From: Nostoc sp. CHAB 5834
GTDB lineage: Bacteria; Cyanobacteriota; Cyanobacteriia; Cyanobacteriales; Nostocaceae
Reading direction: 5' to 3'
Assembly: GCA_020829485.1 (NCBI GenBank)
Contig: JAIVFU010000007.1
Span: forward strand, 62,001 to 126,000
DNA length: 64,000 nt
The stretch's first letter is position 1, and every line of letters starts with the position of its first letter. This document shows positions 54,612-62,682 of this stretch, in pieces. Below the pieces are notes generated by a model. That model was not told the origin of the DNA, did no database searches, and saw only the letters and a program-made list of their open reading frames with translations. The position numbers and the translations under genes are program-made.

Positions 54612-55217
54612 ATGTTAGAAAACCGTGATTATACCTTAATTATCGACAAAAGCGGCAGCATGGCAACTAAAGACCAAAAGGGTGGTAGAACTAGATGGGT
54701 TGCAGCACAGGAATCTACTTTAGCTTTAGCTAGTAAGTGTGAGCAATTTGACCCAGACGGCATTACTATTTATGTATTTTCTGGGAAATTTAAGCGATAC
54801 GAAAATGTGACATCCGGCAAGGTAGCGCAAATTTTCCAAGAAAATGATCCCTCTGGTACAACTGACTTGGCAGGTGTGTTAAAACATGCAACTGATGATT
54901 ACCTTCAACGCAAAGCAGCCGGTCAAACCAAGCCAAGTGGTGAAACAATTTTAGTTGTTACTGATGGTGAACCGGACGATCGCAAAGCAGTAATGAAGGT
55001 AATTATTGAAGCTTCTCGCTGCATTGATCGAGATGAAGAATTAGCTATTTCTTTTATTCAAGTCGGTACAGATCCCCAAGCTACCCGCTTTCTGAAAGTC
55101 TTAGACGATGAACTCCAAAGTGCTGGTGCTAAGTTTGATATCTGTGACACAATTACTATGGAAGATATGGAAGATTTGAGTCTATCGGAAGTGCTACTCA
55201 ATGCCATTAATGACTAG
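54612..55217 (+). CDS. vWA domain protein (second of twin pair)
   Basis: 201 residues, MLENRDYTLIIDKSGSMATK. Same motifs as the first copy (DKSGSM, SGTTDLAGVL, TDGEPDD) and equal length. Specific differences cluster at surface positions such as TNLASV versus TDLAGV. Together with the following small gene (27 bp gap) it forms an apparent operon. Cyanobacterial relatives are sometimes compared with tellurite-resistance vWA proteins, but there are no ter genes here except the TerB-like domain at 51787-52461. Confidence 0.88.
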   Translation: MLENRDYTLIIDKSGSMATKDQKGGRTRWVAAQESTLALASKCEQFDPDGITIYVFSGKFKRYENVTSGKVAQIFQENDPSGTTDLAGVLKHATDDYLQRKAAGQTKPSGETILVVTDGEPDDRKAVMKVIIEASRCIDRDEELAISFIQVGTDPQATRFLKVLDDELQSAGAKFDICDTITMEDMEDLSLSEVLLNAIND

Positions 55218-55244
55218 CTAGACTATTTATTAGGAATTGCAAAA

Positions 55245-55640
55245 ATGGATTCCATTGATAAGCTATTAGCTGAACTCCAAACCGAATATAAAGAAGTACA
55301 ACCAGAACAGCAGCAGTCAAAATCAGCCACAGCCAAATCGTTTATTCCATCATTGCCAAAGTCAGCATCTTTCATAGATAACCTTTTGGCAGAAGTTCAG
55401 GCTGATTTTGCCCAAGAGGATGCTGCTATTGAGTTAAAAAGACAGCAAGAACTAGAACAGGAAAAAATTCGACAAGAACAACTCAAAGCCAAACAACAAG
55501 AGGCTTTGAAAGTGGAAGCAAAAGAATGGTTAGCCGAAGTAGATCCACTTTCTTCCGAAGGACTTTGGTTTGAAAGTTTTGCTGAAAGTTACCCCTCAAA
55601 ATTAGAGGCAGCGATTGAATATTTAAGAAGTAATGAGTAA
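55245..55640 (+). CDS. Small coiled-coil protein in vWA operon
   Basis: 131 residues. MDSIDKLLAELQTEYKE and SFIDNLLAEVQADFAQED are internal repeats; then a long charged helix (ELKRQQELEQEKIRQEQLKAKQQE) and a C-terminal motif WLAEVDPLSSEGLWFESFAESYPSKLEAAIEYL. This arrangement reminds me of the cyanobacterial Slr1339 salt-stress family, but I am not sure. It may be the partner that the vWA domains bind through their MIDAS. It starts 27 bp after the second vWA gene. Confidence 0.7.
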   Translation: MDSIDKLLAELQTEYKEVQPEQQQSKSATAKSFIPSLPKSASFIDNLLAEVQADFAQEDAAIELKRQQELEQEKIRQEQLKAKQQEALKVEAKEWLAEVDPLSSEGLWFESFAESYPSKLEAAIEYLRSNE

Positions 55641-55710
55641 AATAATTCGTAATTCGAGAAAAGCTGCTAGCTAAAATTATAATTTAGCAATTGTTATTTA
55701 TTCACTATGC

Positions 55711-56058
55711 TCAATATTGATGGTAATTTTTTAGAGCTAACCGTTGCACAGCCCATTCATGCATAGCATAGAGAATTGGTTGTAAAGTTTCTCCTAAAGG
55801 CGTTAGTGAATATTCTACCTTAGGTGGAATTTGAGGATAAACTTCTCGATGAATAATACCGTCTTCTTCCATTTCTCTGAGTTGCTGGGTAAGCATCTTT
55901 TGCGTAACTCCAGGCAAAGCCCGTTGCAACTCACCAAACCGTTTTACGCCAGTCATTAATTCTCTAATAATCAAAACTTTCCAGCGTCCGCCAATTACTT
56001 TTAAGGTAGTTTCTACTTCACAAGTCAGCCTGCGATTATTTTCTGCTTCAGCTTTCAT
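55711..56058 (-). CDS. HxlR-type winged-helix transcription regulator
   Basis: 115 residues from ATG 56058 ([10 protein letters not shown]); an upstream in-frame start is less likely. HxlR features: [60 protein letters not shown] and [16 protein letters not shown]. These small regulators usually sense redox or aldehydes through a Cys near the N-terminus; one Cys is present (LTCEVE). The divergent neighbour is now separated by a MITE (56149-56377), so its original target cannot be inferred from position. Confidence 0.92.
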   Translation of the reverse strand: MKAEAENNRRLTCEVETTLKVIGGRWKVLIIRELMTGVKRFGELQRALPGVTQKMLTQQLREMEEDGIIHREVYPQIPPKVEYSLTPLGETLQPILYAMHEWAVQRLALKNYHQY

Positions 56059-56148
56059 AGTTAATTTTGTGAATTTGCAGAAGGCAAGACACATACCTCC
56101 TGCCTTTTACAGCTATTTTTAGGTAAATAGACCACGCGGTAGCGGCAC

Positions 56149-56377
56149 AGCAATGCTCATTAGTGTCAACTTAAGCAAAAATGCATGTCCCACAGGCGTT
56201 TTACCCCCCTTAATCCCCCCGATGCATTGGGGGGAAAAAGAGATGAGATCCAGTTCCCTCCCCAATCTATCGGGGAGGGTTAGGGTGGGGTGACGCGGTG
56301 AGTGATGGAAAGCTAGAGAACTGAATATCACGTCTCGACAAAGGTTTCACGTTAAGTTGACACGCATGAGCAATGCT
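56149..56377. mobile_element. 211-bp MITE with 9-bp target duplication
   Basis: The element spans 56158-56368, starting CATTAGTGTCAACTTAAG and ending GTTAAGTTGACACGCATG (17 of about 18 positions related). Exact AGCAATGCT at 56149-56157 and 56369-56377. The interior includes a CCCCCGATGCATTGGGGGG hairpin. A one-ended copy is at 38318-38466 and a left end at 46989. Confidence 0.88.
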
Positions 56378-56452
56378 GTACCCTTACAACAGATGTGGTT
56401 CAAATACATGAAAACTGCTGTAAGGTAAATGTTGAATGTTCTCAATTTTTAA

Positions 56453-57199
56453 TTATGGCGTAGCTACCAACTCAGAATCGATTTCTGAGGGCGCACTATC
56501 CTGGACTAGCGATCGCGTTTCACCATTACGCTGGAGAATACCGCCAACCATTGCCAACAAGGCGTTTACCTTGCGGGTTCGCCACATATCTACGAGTTTT
56601 TGCACTTCAGTCGCAGACATCCGTCGCATCATGGCTTCGTAGAGATAAGCAGCATGTCCAGTTTCATCTTGGGCAATACAAAGCATTCCTAACTTCAAAT
56701 TACGAGCGGTTGGCTCGTTATCAGGTAATGCTTTTGCCATTCGCGCAAAGTCTTTACTAGCATCTAACTCCAGAATGTAGGTGCTAGCCATAAACACATC
56801 CCAGTCAATAACAGCCGGTTTTAACTGTTCTTGGGTGTAACCTTCAAAGAATGCTGCAAAAAAGGGACTACGCTGTTGTGATTTTTTTGTGGATGTAGTT
56901 TGGGGTTGACCCTTGAAATCTATAACTTGTTTATTCAACTGTTGTAAGGCGTGGGCAAAAATTTTACCATGCCTAGTTTCATCTGATGCATGTTTTGCTA
57001 GTTTTTCGGCTAGCCATGTATCGCCTTCGGCAGCGGAGCGATCGCTAAGTGCAGATAAAAACGGCACAGAACCAGATTCGGCCAACTGAAACCCCGCAAG
57101 GATGTTAGGGCGGGTTTTAGAATCACGAATTTGAGCAGCAGAGTAATAGGCAAAAGCACCTGAACCAGCTAAATGCAGAACGTGAGTCAAGAAGTTCAT
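56453..57199 (-). CDS. Ferritin-like di-iron domain protein
   Basis: 248 residues. A four-helix di-iron signature is visible: FQLAESGSVPFL, SDETRHGKIFAHAL, STYILELDASKDF and AQDETGHAAYLYEAM (two E/DETxxH pairs). This resembles the MiaE/ferritin-like oxygenase superfamily rather than storage ferritins. A strong ribosome site GGAGG lies 6 bases before the ATG. The left end of the TnpB element begins within about 20 bp upstream, so the native promoter may have been displaced. Confidence 0.8.
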   Translation of the reverse strand: MNFLTHVLHLAGSGAFAYYSAAQIRDSKTRPNILAGFQLAESGSVPFLSALSDRSAAEGDTWLAEKLAKHASDETRHGKIFAHALQQLNKQVIDFKGQPQTTSTKKSQQRSPFFAAFFEGYTQEQLKPAVIDWDVFMASTYILELDASKDFARMAKALPDNEPTARNLKLGMLCIAQDETGHAAYLYEAMMRRMSATEVQKLVDMWRTRKVNALLAMVGGILQRNGETRSLVQDSAPSEIDSELVATP

Positions 57200-57218
57200 C
57201 TAAACCTCCAGGAGACTC

Positions 57219-58660
57219 CCACCAAATCTGTACTCAGATTGGTGGCGAGAGGAATGGAGGGCTAATTGCGAAACGTCCCTTGAGTGCGAAAGTGACCACG
57301 GGGATACTCCCCGTGGCGCATTTCGCAAAATTTGTGCGTCAGCTAAAACTTCGATGGGGATAGTTGAGCAATTAGCAAATACTTTGTTAGCAGATGGTTT
57401 GTGCATTGTGTTTTCTGATATAATTAGATGAGTTCTAGCGTGGATGCAATGCAAACAATATCGGTAAAATGCAAGATTCAAGTCCCTATAGAGTTGCGCT
57501 CTGAAATAGATCGCACTTTGCAGGGGTTTGCTGATGCTTGCAATCAGATATTGGACGTTGCAAAGCGTGAGAAATGCTGGAATACTACCAAGCTTCACCA
57601 CTTGGTTTATAAGCCAGTACGTGAGGCGACGGGTATTAAGGCAAACCATGTCTGCCAAGCTATCCGCCGTGTGATTGGTAACGCCAAGGCAGTTAAACAA
57701 GTCCACAAATTTAGACCAACATCTTTGAGCTTGGATGCTCGGACTTTTCAGTACTTGGAAGACTTGCAAACTGTGGGCGTTACTTTGATGTGTGGTCGCA
57801 AAAAGTTTAAGTTGAGTATTGGTAACTACCAGTTGGCACTGCTGAAAGGGCAAGTACCGACAGCAGCAACCTTGAATAAAACCAAACACGGCGACTACTA
57901 CATCAATATTTGTGTTGACCTGCCTACTAATCCCACTGGCAAAACGCCCAAGGTGATTGGAGTTGATTTGGGCAGGCGTGACATAGCCACCACTTCCAAT
58001 GGCGAATCTTGGAGTGGTAAGCAGATTCAAAGCACTCGTGACCAATACAGTAAAGTCAGGGCTAATGTTCAATCCAAACGCACTCACAGTTCTAGAAAAC
58101 TGTTGAGAAGGCTCTCTGGGAGAGAACAAAGGTTCCAAAAGTGGTTGAATCACAATATCTCGAAACAGTTGGTTCAAGATGCCAAACAAAGTAATTCTGC
58201 TTTGGCTTTTGAAGACTTGACCAATATCAGACAATCGCTCAATCAAAAACCACGTAGCAAGACAGAACGACGTAGAACCAATAATTGGGCTTTTTACCAA
58301 TTGAGGACATTTGTTGATTACAAGGCAAATATCGCAGGTGTGCCAGTTGTTTTTGTTCCACCTGCCTACACGAGTCAAACCTGTTCCCGATGTCACCATG
58401 TGCATCCGGTCAAAGGTAAATCCTATCGTTCTAACAAGTCTTTCAAGTGTGGGCATTGTGGTTTTGAGCATGATGCTGATATTAACGCTGCACTAAACAT
58501 TGCAGCTTTGGGGGTTTCCGTAAACAACCCTGAAGTTCCGGGGATTGCTTGCTTGTTGGAAGGACAACTTAGCTTGTTTCCGACTGGTGGCGAAATCTGG
58601 GACAAAGCCTACTCCGAATTTGGTACTCCAAATCGGTGTAGGTAGTTTACCAGAAATTCC
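57219..58660 (+). mobile_element. IS200/IS605-group element with only tnpB (IS1341-like)
   Basis: A lone tnpB with candidate ends. On the left are hairpins CCACCAAATCTG/CAGATTGGTGG (57219-57245) and CCACGGGGATACTCCCCGTGG-like (57296-57316). On the right is CCGAATTTGGTACTCCAAAT (58614-58636) overlapping the end of the gene. IS605-type ends are subterminal hairpins rather than inverted repeats, which fits. There is no TnpA, so it would need one in trans. The exact termini cannot be fixed. Confidence 0.6.
57428..58645 (+). CDS. tnpB: TnpB RNA-guided nuclease (IS605 group)
   Basis: 405 residues if the ATG at 57428 is used; the ATG at 57449 (MQTISVKCKIQVP) is also possible. RuvC-like catalytic residues are intact: Asp in GVDLGRRDIA (about 178), Glu in AFEDLTNIR (about 261) and Asp in DADINAALN (about 349). 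The zinc ribbon CSRCHHV...CGHCG lies between the last two. TnpB uses an RNA (omega RNA) read from the element's right end to cut DNA, and is ancestral to Cas12. The 3' end of the gene plus the following hairpin region is where that RNA would be. It is divergent from the ferritin-like gene. Confidence 0.9.
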   Translation: MSSSVDAMQTISVKCKIQVPIELRSEIDRTLQGFADACNQILDVAKREKCWNTTKLHHLVYKPVREATGIKANHVCQAIRRVIGNAKAVKQVHKFRPTSLSLDARTFQYLEDLQTVGVTLMCGRKKFKLSIGNYQLALLKGQVPTAATLNKTKHGDYYINICVDLPTNPTGKTPKVIGVDLGRRDIATTSNGESWSGKQIQSTRDQYSKVRANVQSKRTHSSRKLLRRLSGREQRFQKWLNHNISKQLVQDAKQSNSALAFEDLTNIRQSLNQKPRSKTERRRTNNWAFYQLRTFVDYKANIAGVPVVFVPPAYTSQTCSRCHHVHPVKGKSYRSNKSFKCGHCGFEHDADINAALNIAALGVSVNNPEVPGIACLLEGQLSLFPTGGEIWDKAYSEFGTPNRCR

Positions 58661-58908
58661 CGCCGACAATTGGAAGGTTACAATTCTTATACTAATCCAC
58701 ATTTTCTATTCGGTTGGCGTCTGAGGGTTTTACTGATTGGAATTTTTAATTGCCTGGGGCGGTCACATTATTCTTCAAAAACGGCCACTTTATCCTAATT
58801 CAAAAAGCTAACGCAGCAAGAAATTAAAACCCTATTCCAAATGTCTAGACGCAGACAATAAGGGTCGCTTGGGTTTATGCCAGTTTAATAGTTGAGAGTT
58901 TTTTGAGT
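58661..58908. other. Spacer right of TnpB element
   Basis: The first 70 bp (PADNWKVTILILIHIFYSV in one frame, ending at a TGA) could be the tail of a membrane-protein remnant or chance. AT-rich after that. No gene is called. Confidence 0.3.
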
Positions 58909-59754
58909 TTACGGATCAGATAAAAGCTGAGAAATTGAGTCAAAGTCTTCTTTAGGCATATCACTTAACTCCATCAAATTGTAAAGTTGTAATCCTATTT
59001 CTTTGATTGTTAAGTTTTGAGGAGTGATATACTCTAAATCAGCAATTGGTTTCCCAAAAATTAGTCCAGACATATTAATTTCTAAAATTCTCTTTATATA
59101 TAGATCGTATATTTCCTGTAATGCAAATGTCTGCTCAAGTTTTAAATCTAAAACTTGAATTTTACCTTGTTCATCCTTAGATATATAATTTGGCTGCCTC
59201 AATTGGTACTTATCTTTATTCGCAATCAGCCCTAACAAGCACATCTGAGTATAGGAAAGACTTGATCCTAATCTAAGAAGAACATTAGCCTGCGGTCTAT
59301 TAATTTCTGGATGAAAAGCTATGTTGGCAACTAAATTTCCGTAAAACCTGAGCTTTTTTTCTTCATGTTCCCTCTGCGAAGCAATTAAAACACCTTCAAA
59401 AACTTCTTCTGCTGCTGAACGGTTTTGTACTCCTTTTTTAAAAAAGTCGTCTTGTCGAATCTGTTTTCCATTATCCAAATTTTCCTGAATTTTAGAAATT
59501 GCAAATGTTAAAGTCGCTCCAACTCTTACTTCTTCTCGATGACTAAGGAAGCGGTTTTTAACCTCTGCGCCTATTTTTTTCAAAAAATATACTATTGTAG
59601 GAGAGGCAACACTGGTTAAAATAGCTCCAGGAGGCCCAGCAGCAGCCCCACCTAAAGCAAGAATAATTGCGGTGACTAAAGTACCTCCAGTAATTTCTGA
59701 ACCGACTGCAATCAATTCATTAATAGGTTCATTTTTATTATCTTGCTCAGACAT
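58909..59754 (-). CDS. Unknown protein with glycine/alanine-rich membrane segment
   Basis: 281 residues from ATG 59754 (MSEQDNKNEP). A Gly/Ala-rich hydrophobic stretch (about 22-55, TLVTAIILALGGAAAGPPGA) is followed by VGATLTFAISKIQENLDNG and a mostly helical, charged remainder. No catalytic motif is visible and I do not recognise the family. Codon use looks more AT-rich than its neighbours, suggesting an accessory gene. Proteins with one glycine-zipper-like helix and a soluble domain turn up in accessory and defence loci, but nothing nearby confirms this. An upstream TTG (59766) would add four residues. Confidence 0.6.
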   Translation of the reverse strand: MSEQDNKNEPINELIAVGSEITGGTLVTAIILALGGAAAGPPGAILTSVASPTIVYFLKKIGAEVKNRFLSHREEVRVGATLTFAISKIQENLDNGKQIRQDDFFKKGVQNRSAAEEVFEGVLIASQREHEEKKLRFYGNLVANIAFHPEINRPQANVLLRLGSSLSYTQMCLLGLIANKDKYQLRQPNYISKDEQGKIQVLDLKLEQTFALQEIYDLYIKRILEINMSGLIFGKPIADLEYITPQNLTIKEIGLQLYNLMELSDMPKEDFDSISQLLSDP

Positions 59755-59933
59755 AAGATGATTCAACCTAATACTTGCTGTAGTCTAAAAAAATTGGAAG
59801 CATAATATCTCCGAGGTGTATTGTAAGCATAAGCTTTCCGTAACGGAAAAGTTATGCTTCCAGTGACAGGCTAACAAATATATCTCGTCGTTTTGCTAAT
59901 ATCATTCCACAGAGGTAATGCAGGTGAGTTTGT

Positions 59934-60500
59934 ATGGAGAAATTAACTAAACCAGTACGATTTTGGCTTTGTGCAACTATCATGATTTTGGGTTTGATAG
60001 GCTGCGATCGCTTCCTCGGTAATTCTGGAGAACCAGTGGAGCGAGTCAGTGATGGCGATACTTTAGTAGTGAAAGATACTAACGGCAAAAATATTACCGT
60101 GCGTTTTGCTTGTGTAGATGCGCCAGAAATAGCTCATACTAACAAAGAAAAGCAGAGTAAACGCAGTAGCGATCGCAATCAATTTACTTGGGGTGTCAAA
60201 GCCCAAGAACGGGTACAAGAACTGGTGCAACAAGGAGGCGATCGCGTGACTTTGAATATCACCGATAGCGATCGCTATGGACGTAAAATTGCCGAAGTTC
60301 GTTTACAAAATGGCACTTTTGTGCAACAGGTATTATTGCAAGAAGGTTTAGCAAAAGTGTATCGTCCCTATTTAAACAAGTGTCCTAGCAAAGACTTAGT
60401 TCAACAAGCCGAAGCTGAGGCCAAGGAACAACGGCTTGGTGTTTGGAGTGATACTAAATTTGTGAATCCTTGGGAATATCGCAGTTTATATAAAAAGTAA
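59934..60500 (+). CDS. Secreted thermonuclease-like nuclease (SNase family)
   Basis: 188 residues. A hydrophobic N-terminus ends in GLIGCDRF, a possible lipobox. The SNase domain has GDTLVVKDTNGKNITVRFACVDAPE (Arg and Asp), WGVKAQERVQELV (Glu) and DRYGRKIAEVRL (Arg), the usual catalytic set. It should hydrolyse DNA or RNA extracytoplasmically with Ca2+, perhaps for nutrient scavenging. HIP1 octamers are frequent in the gene. Confidence 0.92.
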   Translation: MEKLTKPVRFWLCATIMILGLIGCDRFLGNSGEPVERVSDGDTLVVKDTNGKNITVRFACVDAPEIAHTNKEKQSKRSSDRNQFTWGVKAQERVQELVQQGGDRVTLNITDSDRYGRKIAEVRLQNGTFVQQVLLQEGLAKVYRPYLNKCPSKDLVQQAEAEAKEQRLGVWSDTKFVNPWEYRSLYKK

Positions 60501-60520
60501 AAACTCTAGCTGTTTCAAAT

Positions 60521-60591
60521 AGACATCTCCAGAAATTAAATATGCCTTACCCAGAACCCTTGTAGAGACGTAGCAGTGCTACGTCTCTACA
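60521..60591. repeat. One-ended TAGACATCTCC element with hairpin
   Basis: TAGACATCTCCAGAAATTAA followed by the hairpin TGTAGAGACGTAGCA/TGCTACGTCTCTACA (60561-60591). It lies after the nuclease gene and may terminate its transcript. The right end is missing. Confidence 0.65.
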
Positions 60592-60693
60592 TTTTTTCAC
60601 TCCTATTTCTAATTGAATGCACTACATTTTTTGGCATTGCATATTTGCGGTATGATTTAGCAACTTCCAAAATTCCCCCCTGCCCCCTGCCCC

Positions 60694-61575
60694 CTACTCC
60701 TCTCCCCAAGTTTGCAGTTGCAAATACACGAGTACCAACGTCACTGCTAGTAACACGGTTGCTGCTGCTGCTGCATAACCAAAATCAAATTGAGCAAAAG
60801 CCTCTTGGTAAATGTAGTAAACCAGCAAATTAGTCGAATTCAGTGGGCCACCGCCAGTCATCACATAAGATTGCTCAAAACCCCGCAATGTAAAAATCGC
60901 AGTCGTGATGATTGCAAATATCACAGTAGGGCGCAATCCAGGCAGAGTAATATACCAAAATTGTTGCCAAGCATCTGCTCCATCTAAATCTGCTGCTTCA
61001 TAACGACTGGGAGGAATTGCTTGCAACCCTGCTAAAAAAACTACCATATTGAAACCGAGTTGTTTCCAAATACTCATTAAAATAATTACTGGCATTGCCC
61101 AAAACGTGTCTGCTAGCCAGGATATGGCTGGAATACCGAAAAAATCTAAAAGTCCGTTAACTGGCCCTGATGTTTGAAACAGCCAGCGAAATCCCAACCC
61201 GGCTGCCACAAGTGAGATAATTGAAGGCAGAAAATAGGCACTTCGCAAGATGCCCCGGAAAGGAATGGAGCGGTTTAATAACACTGCTAATCCTAAAGAT
61301 ATAACTAAACTGGGAATGATGGTGGCAACAGTAAAATAAAAGGTGTTACCCAGAACTTGCCAAAAATCGGGGTCGAGTAGCAAGCGCGTATAATTTTTTA
61401 AGCCTATCCAATAAATACCTTTTAGAGTGAAACTACCAGCAGTGAAACTGAGATAAAACAAATAAGCAATCGGCCAAATGATAAAAGCGCCCAGCAAAAT
61501 TAGTGCTGGTGTGAGAAAAATCCAGGCGGCTGCTGTATCGTTATCCAACCACGACTTAGTATATTTTTTTTGCAT
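60694..61575 (-). CDS. Carbohydrate ABC transporter permease (MalF/UgpA type)
   Basis: 293 residues with six membrane helices. The cytoplasmic EAA loop EAADLDGADAWQQFWYITLPGLRP, which docks to the ATPase, is intact. Relatives import sugars or glycerol-3-phosphate with a binding protein and a second permease; none of these is adjacent, so the rest of the transporter must be elsewhere or the gene acts with distant partners. It begins with KKYTKSWLDNDTAAAWIFLTPALILLG. Confidence 0.92.
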   Translation of the reverse strand: MQKKYTKSWLDNDTAAAWIFLTPALILLGAFIIWPIAYLFYLSFTAGSFTLKGIYWIGLKNYTRLLLDPDFWQVLGNTFYFTVATIIPSLVISLGLAVLLNRSIPFRGILRSAYFLPSIISLVAAGLGFRWLFQTSGPVNGLLDFFGIPAISWLADTFWAMPVIILMSIWKQLGFNMVVFLAGLQAIPPSRYEAADLDGADAWQQFWYITLPGLRPTVIFAIITTAIFTLRGFEQSYVMTGGGPLNSTNLLVYYIYQEAFAQFDFGYAAAAATVLLAVTLVLVYLQLQTWGEE

Positions 61576-61625
61576 CTATAAATTAACCTTCTTAGTTTTT
61601 ATAACCTTCCGCCCTGATTTTACCC

Positions 61626-61887
61626 TTAGCGATCGCTAACAATTCGCCTCTTTAAAGCGATCGCTTCCGATTCTCCTTTACCTAATCGTTGATTTAAGCT
61701 GTTGAGGAGGGTTATAAGGCTTGATGTGCGGACTTGAAGTTTACCAGCGTTGATGAGTGTTTGAATGCTTTGGCTAGCTGGATCTAACTTGGCACGCACC
61801 AAGTAAAAAGAGAAAATTTTCTTTCTGTTCAATGCTGTGGAATAGTTTAACTTCTAAAGCGATCGCTTGGGTAAGCTCTTGGTTCAT
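61626..61887 (-). pseudogene. Small frameshifted gene remnant
   Basis: From ATG 61887, MNQELTQAIALEVKLFHSIEQKENFLF runs into a stop; shifting frame in a T-run near 61810-61815 joins it to YLVRAKLDPASQSIQTLINAGKLQV and LGKGESEAIALKRR to a stop at 61626. The GKGESEAIAL end resembles the 'GEAEAIALA' motif of DUF3368-type PIN-like proteins. Probably a decayed toxin-like or small gene. HIP1 sites are present in both parts. Confidence 0.45.
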
Positions 61888-61944
61888 AATTATCTCTAGT
61901 TGGAGTCTTTACTTAAACATCTATAATTTTTCCTCTTAGCTGTT

Positions 61945-62616
61945 ATGACCCTTTGCCCTGATTCTACCCTGAGCTTGGTTTCTCCCAACATTAGCGATAT
62001 TTGCCAACAAGTCGCCCCTTTAAAACTGGGAATTATGGCTTCTGGAAATGGCAGCAATTTTGATGTAGTTGCCCAAGCTATCCAAGATGGGCGGCTAAAT
62101 GCCCAAATTCAAGTTTTAATTTACAATAATCCCTCGGCGAAAGCAGCCGTAAAAGCAGCCGATAGAGGAGTAGAAGCTGTTTTATTAAATCACCGCAACT
62201 ATAAAAATCGAGAAGAGTTTGATCAGAAAATTGTGCAGACATTGCAGCACTACAATGTAGAATGGGTGATTATGGCAGGTTGGATGCGACTGTTAACATC
62301 AGTTTTCATTGATGCCTTTCCTGAGAGAATTATTAATATCCATCCTAGTTTGTTACCTAGTTTCAAAGGAATCCATGCTGTAGAACAAGCCTTAGCATCT
62401 GGGGTAAAAATCACTGGTTGTACAGTGCATATAGCTTGTTTAGAAATGGACAGTGGCCCAATATTAATGCAAGCCGCAGTACCAGTACTGCCGGATGATA
62501 CAGCAGAAACACTCCACGCTAGGATTCAAATTCAGGAACATCGGATTTTACCATTAGCGATCGCTCTAGCAGCTTCTTCATCAAAAACAACATTAAGCAT
62601 AACGTCACTTACTTAA
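61945..62616 (+). CDS. purN: Phosphoribosylglycinamide formyltransferase
   Basis: 223 residues. Motifs GNGSNFDVVAQAI, INIHPSLLPSFKGIHAVEQAL (catalytic Asn-His), GCTVHIACLEMDSGPI (catalytic Asp) are all present. PurN transfers a formyl group from 10-formyl-tetrahydrofolate to GAR in purine synthesis. The N-terminal 25 residues before KLGIMASGNGSN are an extension common in cyanobacterial homologues. It converges with the GAF gene; a strong hairpin (62626-62656) separates them. Confidence 0.97.
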   Translation: MTLCPDSTLSLVSPNISDICQQVAPLKLGIMASGNGSNFDVVAQAIQDGRLNAQIQVLIYNNPSAKAAVKAADRGVEAVLLNHRNYKNREEFDQKIVQTLQHYNVEWVIMAGWMRLLTSVFIDAFPERIINIHPSLLPSFKGIHAVEQALASGVKITGCTVHIACLEMDSGPILMQAAVPVLPDDTAETLHARIQIQEHRILPLAIALAASSSKTTLSITSLT

Positions 62617-62625
62617 ACTGGATTT

Positions 62626-62656
62626 AGATCCCCGACTTCTTGAAGAAGTCGGGGAT
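62626..62656. terminator. Hairpin between convergent purN and GAF gene
   Basis: AGATCCCCGACTTCTT/AAGAAGTCGGGGAT, a 13-14 bp stem starting 10 bp after purN. It belongs to the repeated GATCCCCGACTTC group. Its place between convergent stops suggests a bidirectional terminator, although no T-run is seen. Confidence 0.6.
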
Positions 62657-62682
62657 GTGGGCGGCAACATCCCATTACAAAG

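Noticed and set aside
57200..58471. Long reverse-strand open frame (423 codons)
   Set aside because: It is antisense to tnpB, which has all its catalytic motifs; the reverse frame has no family features.
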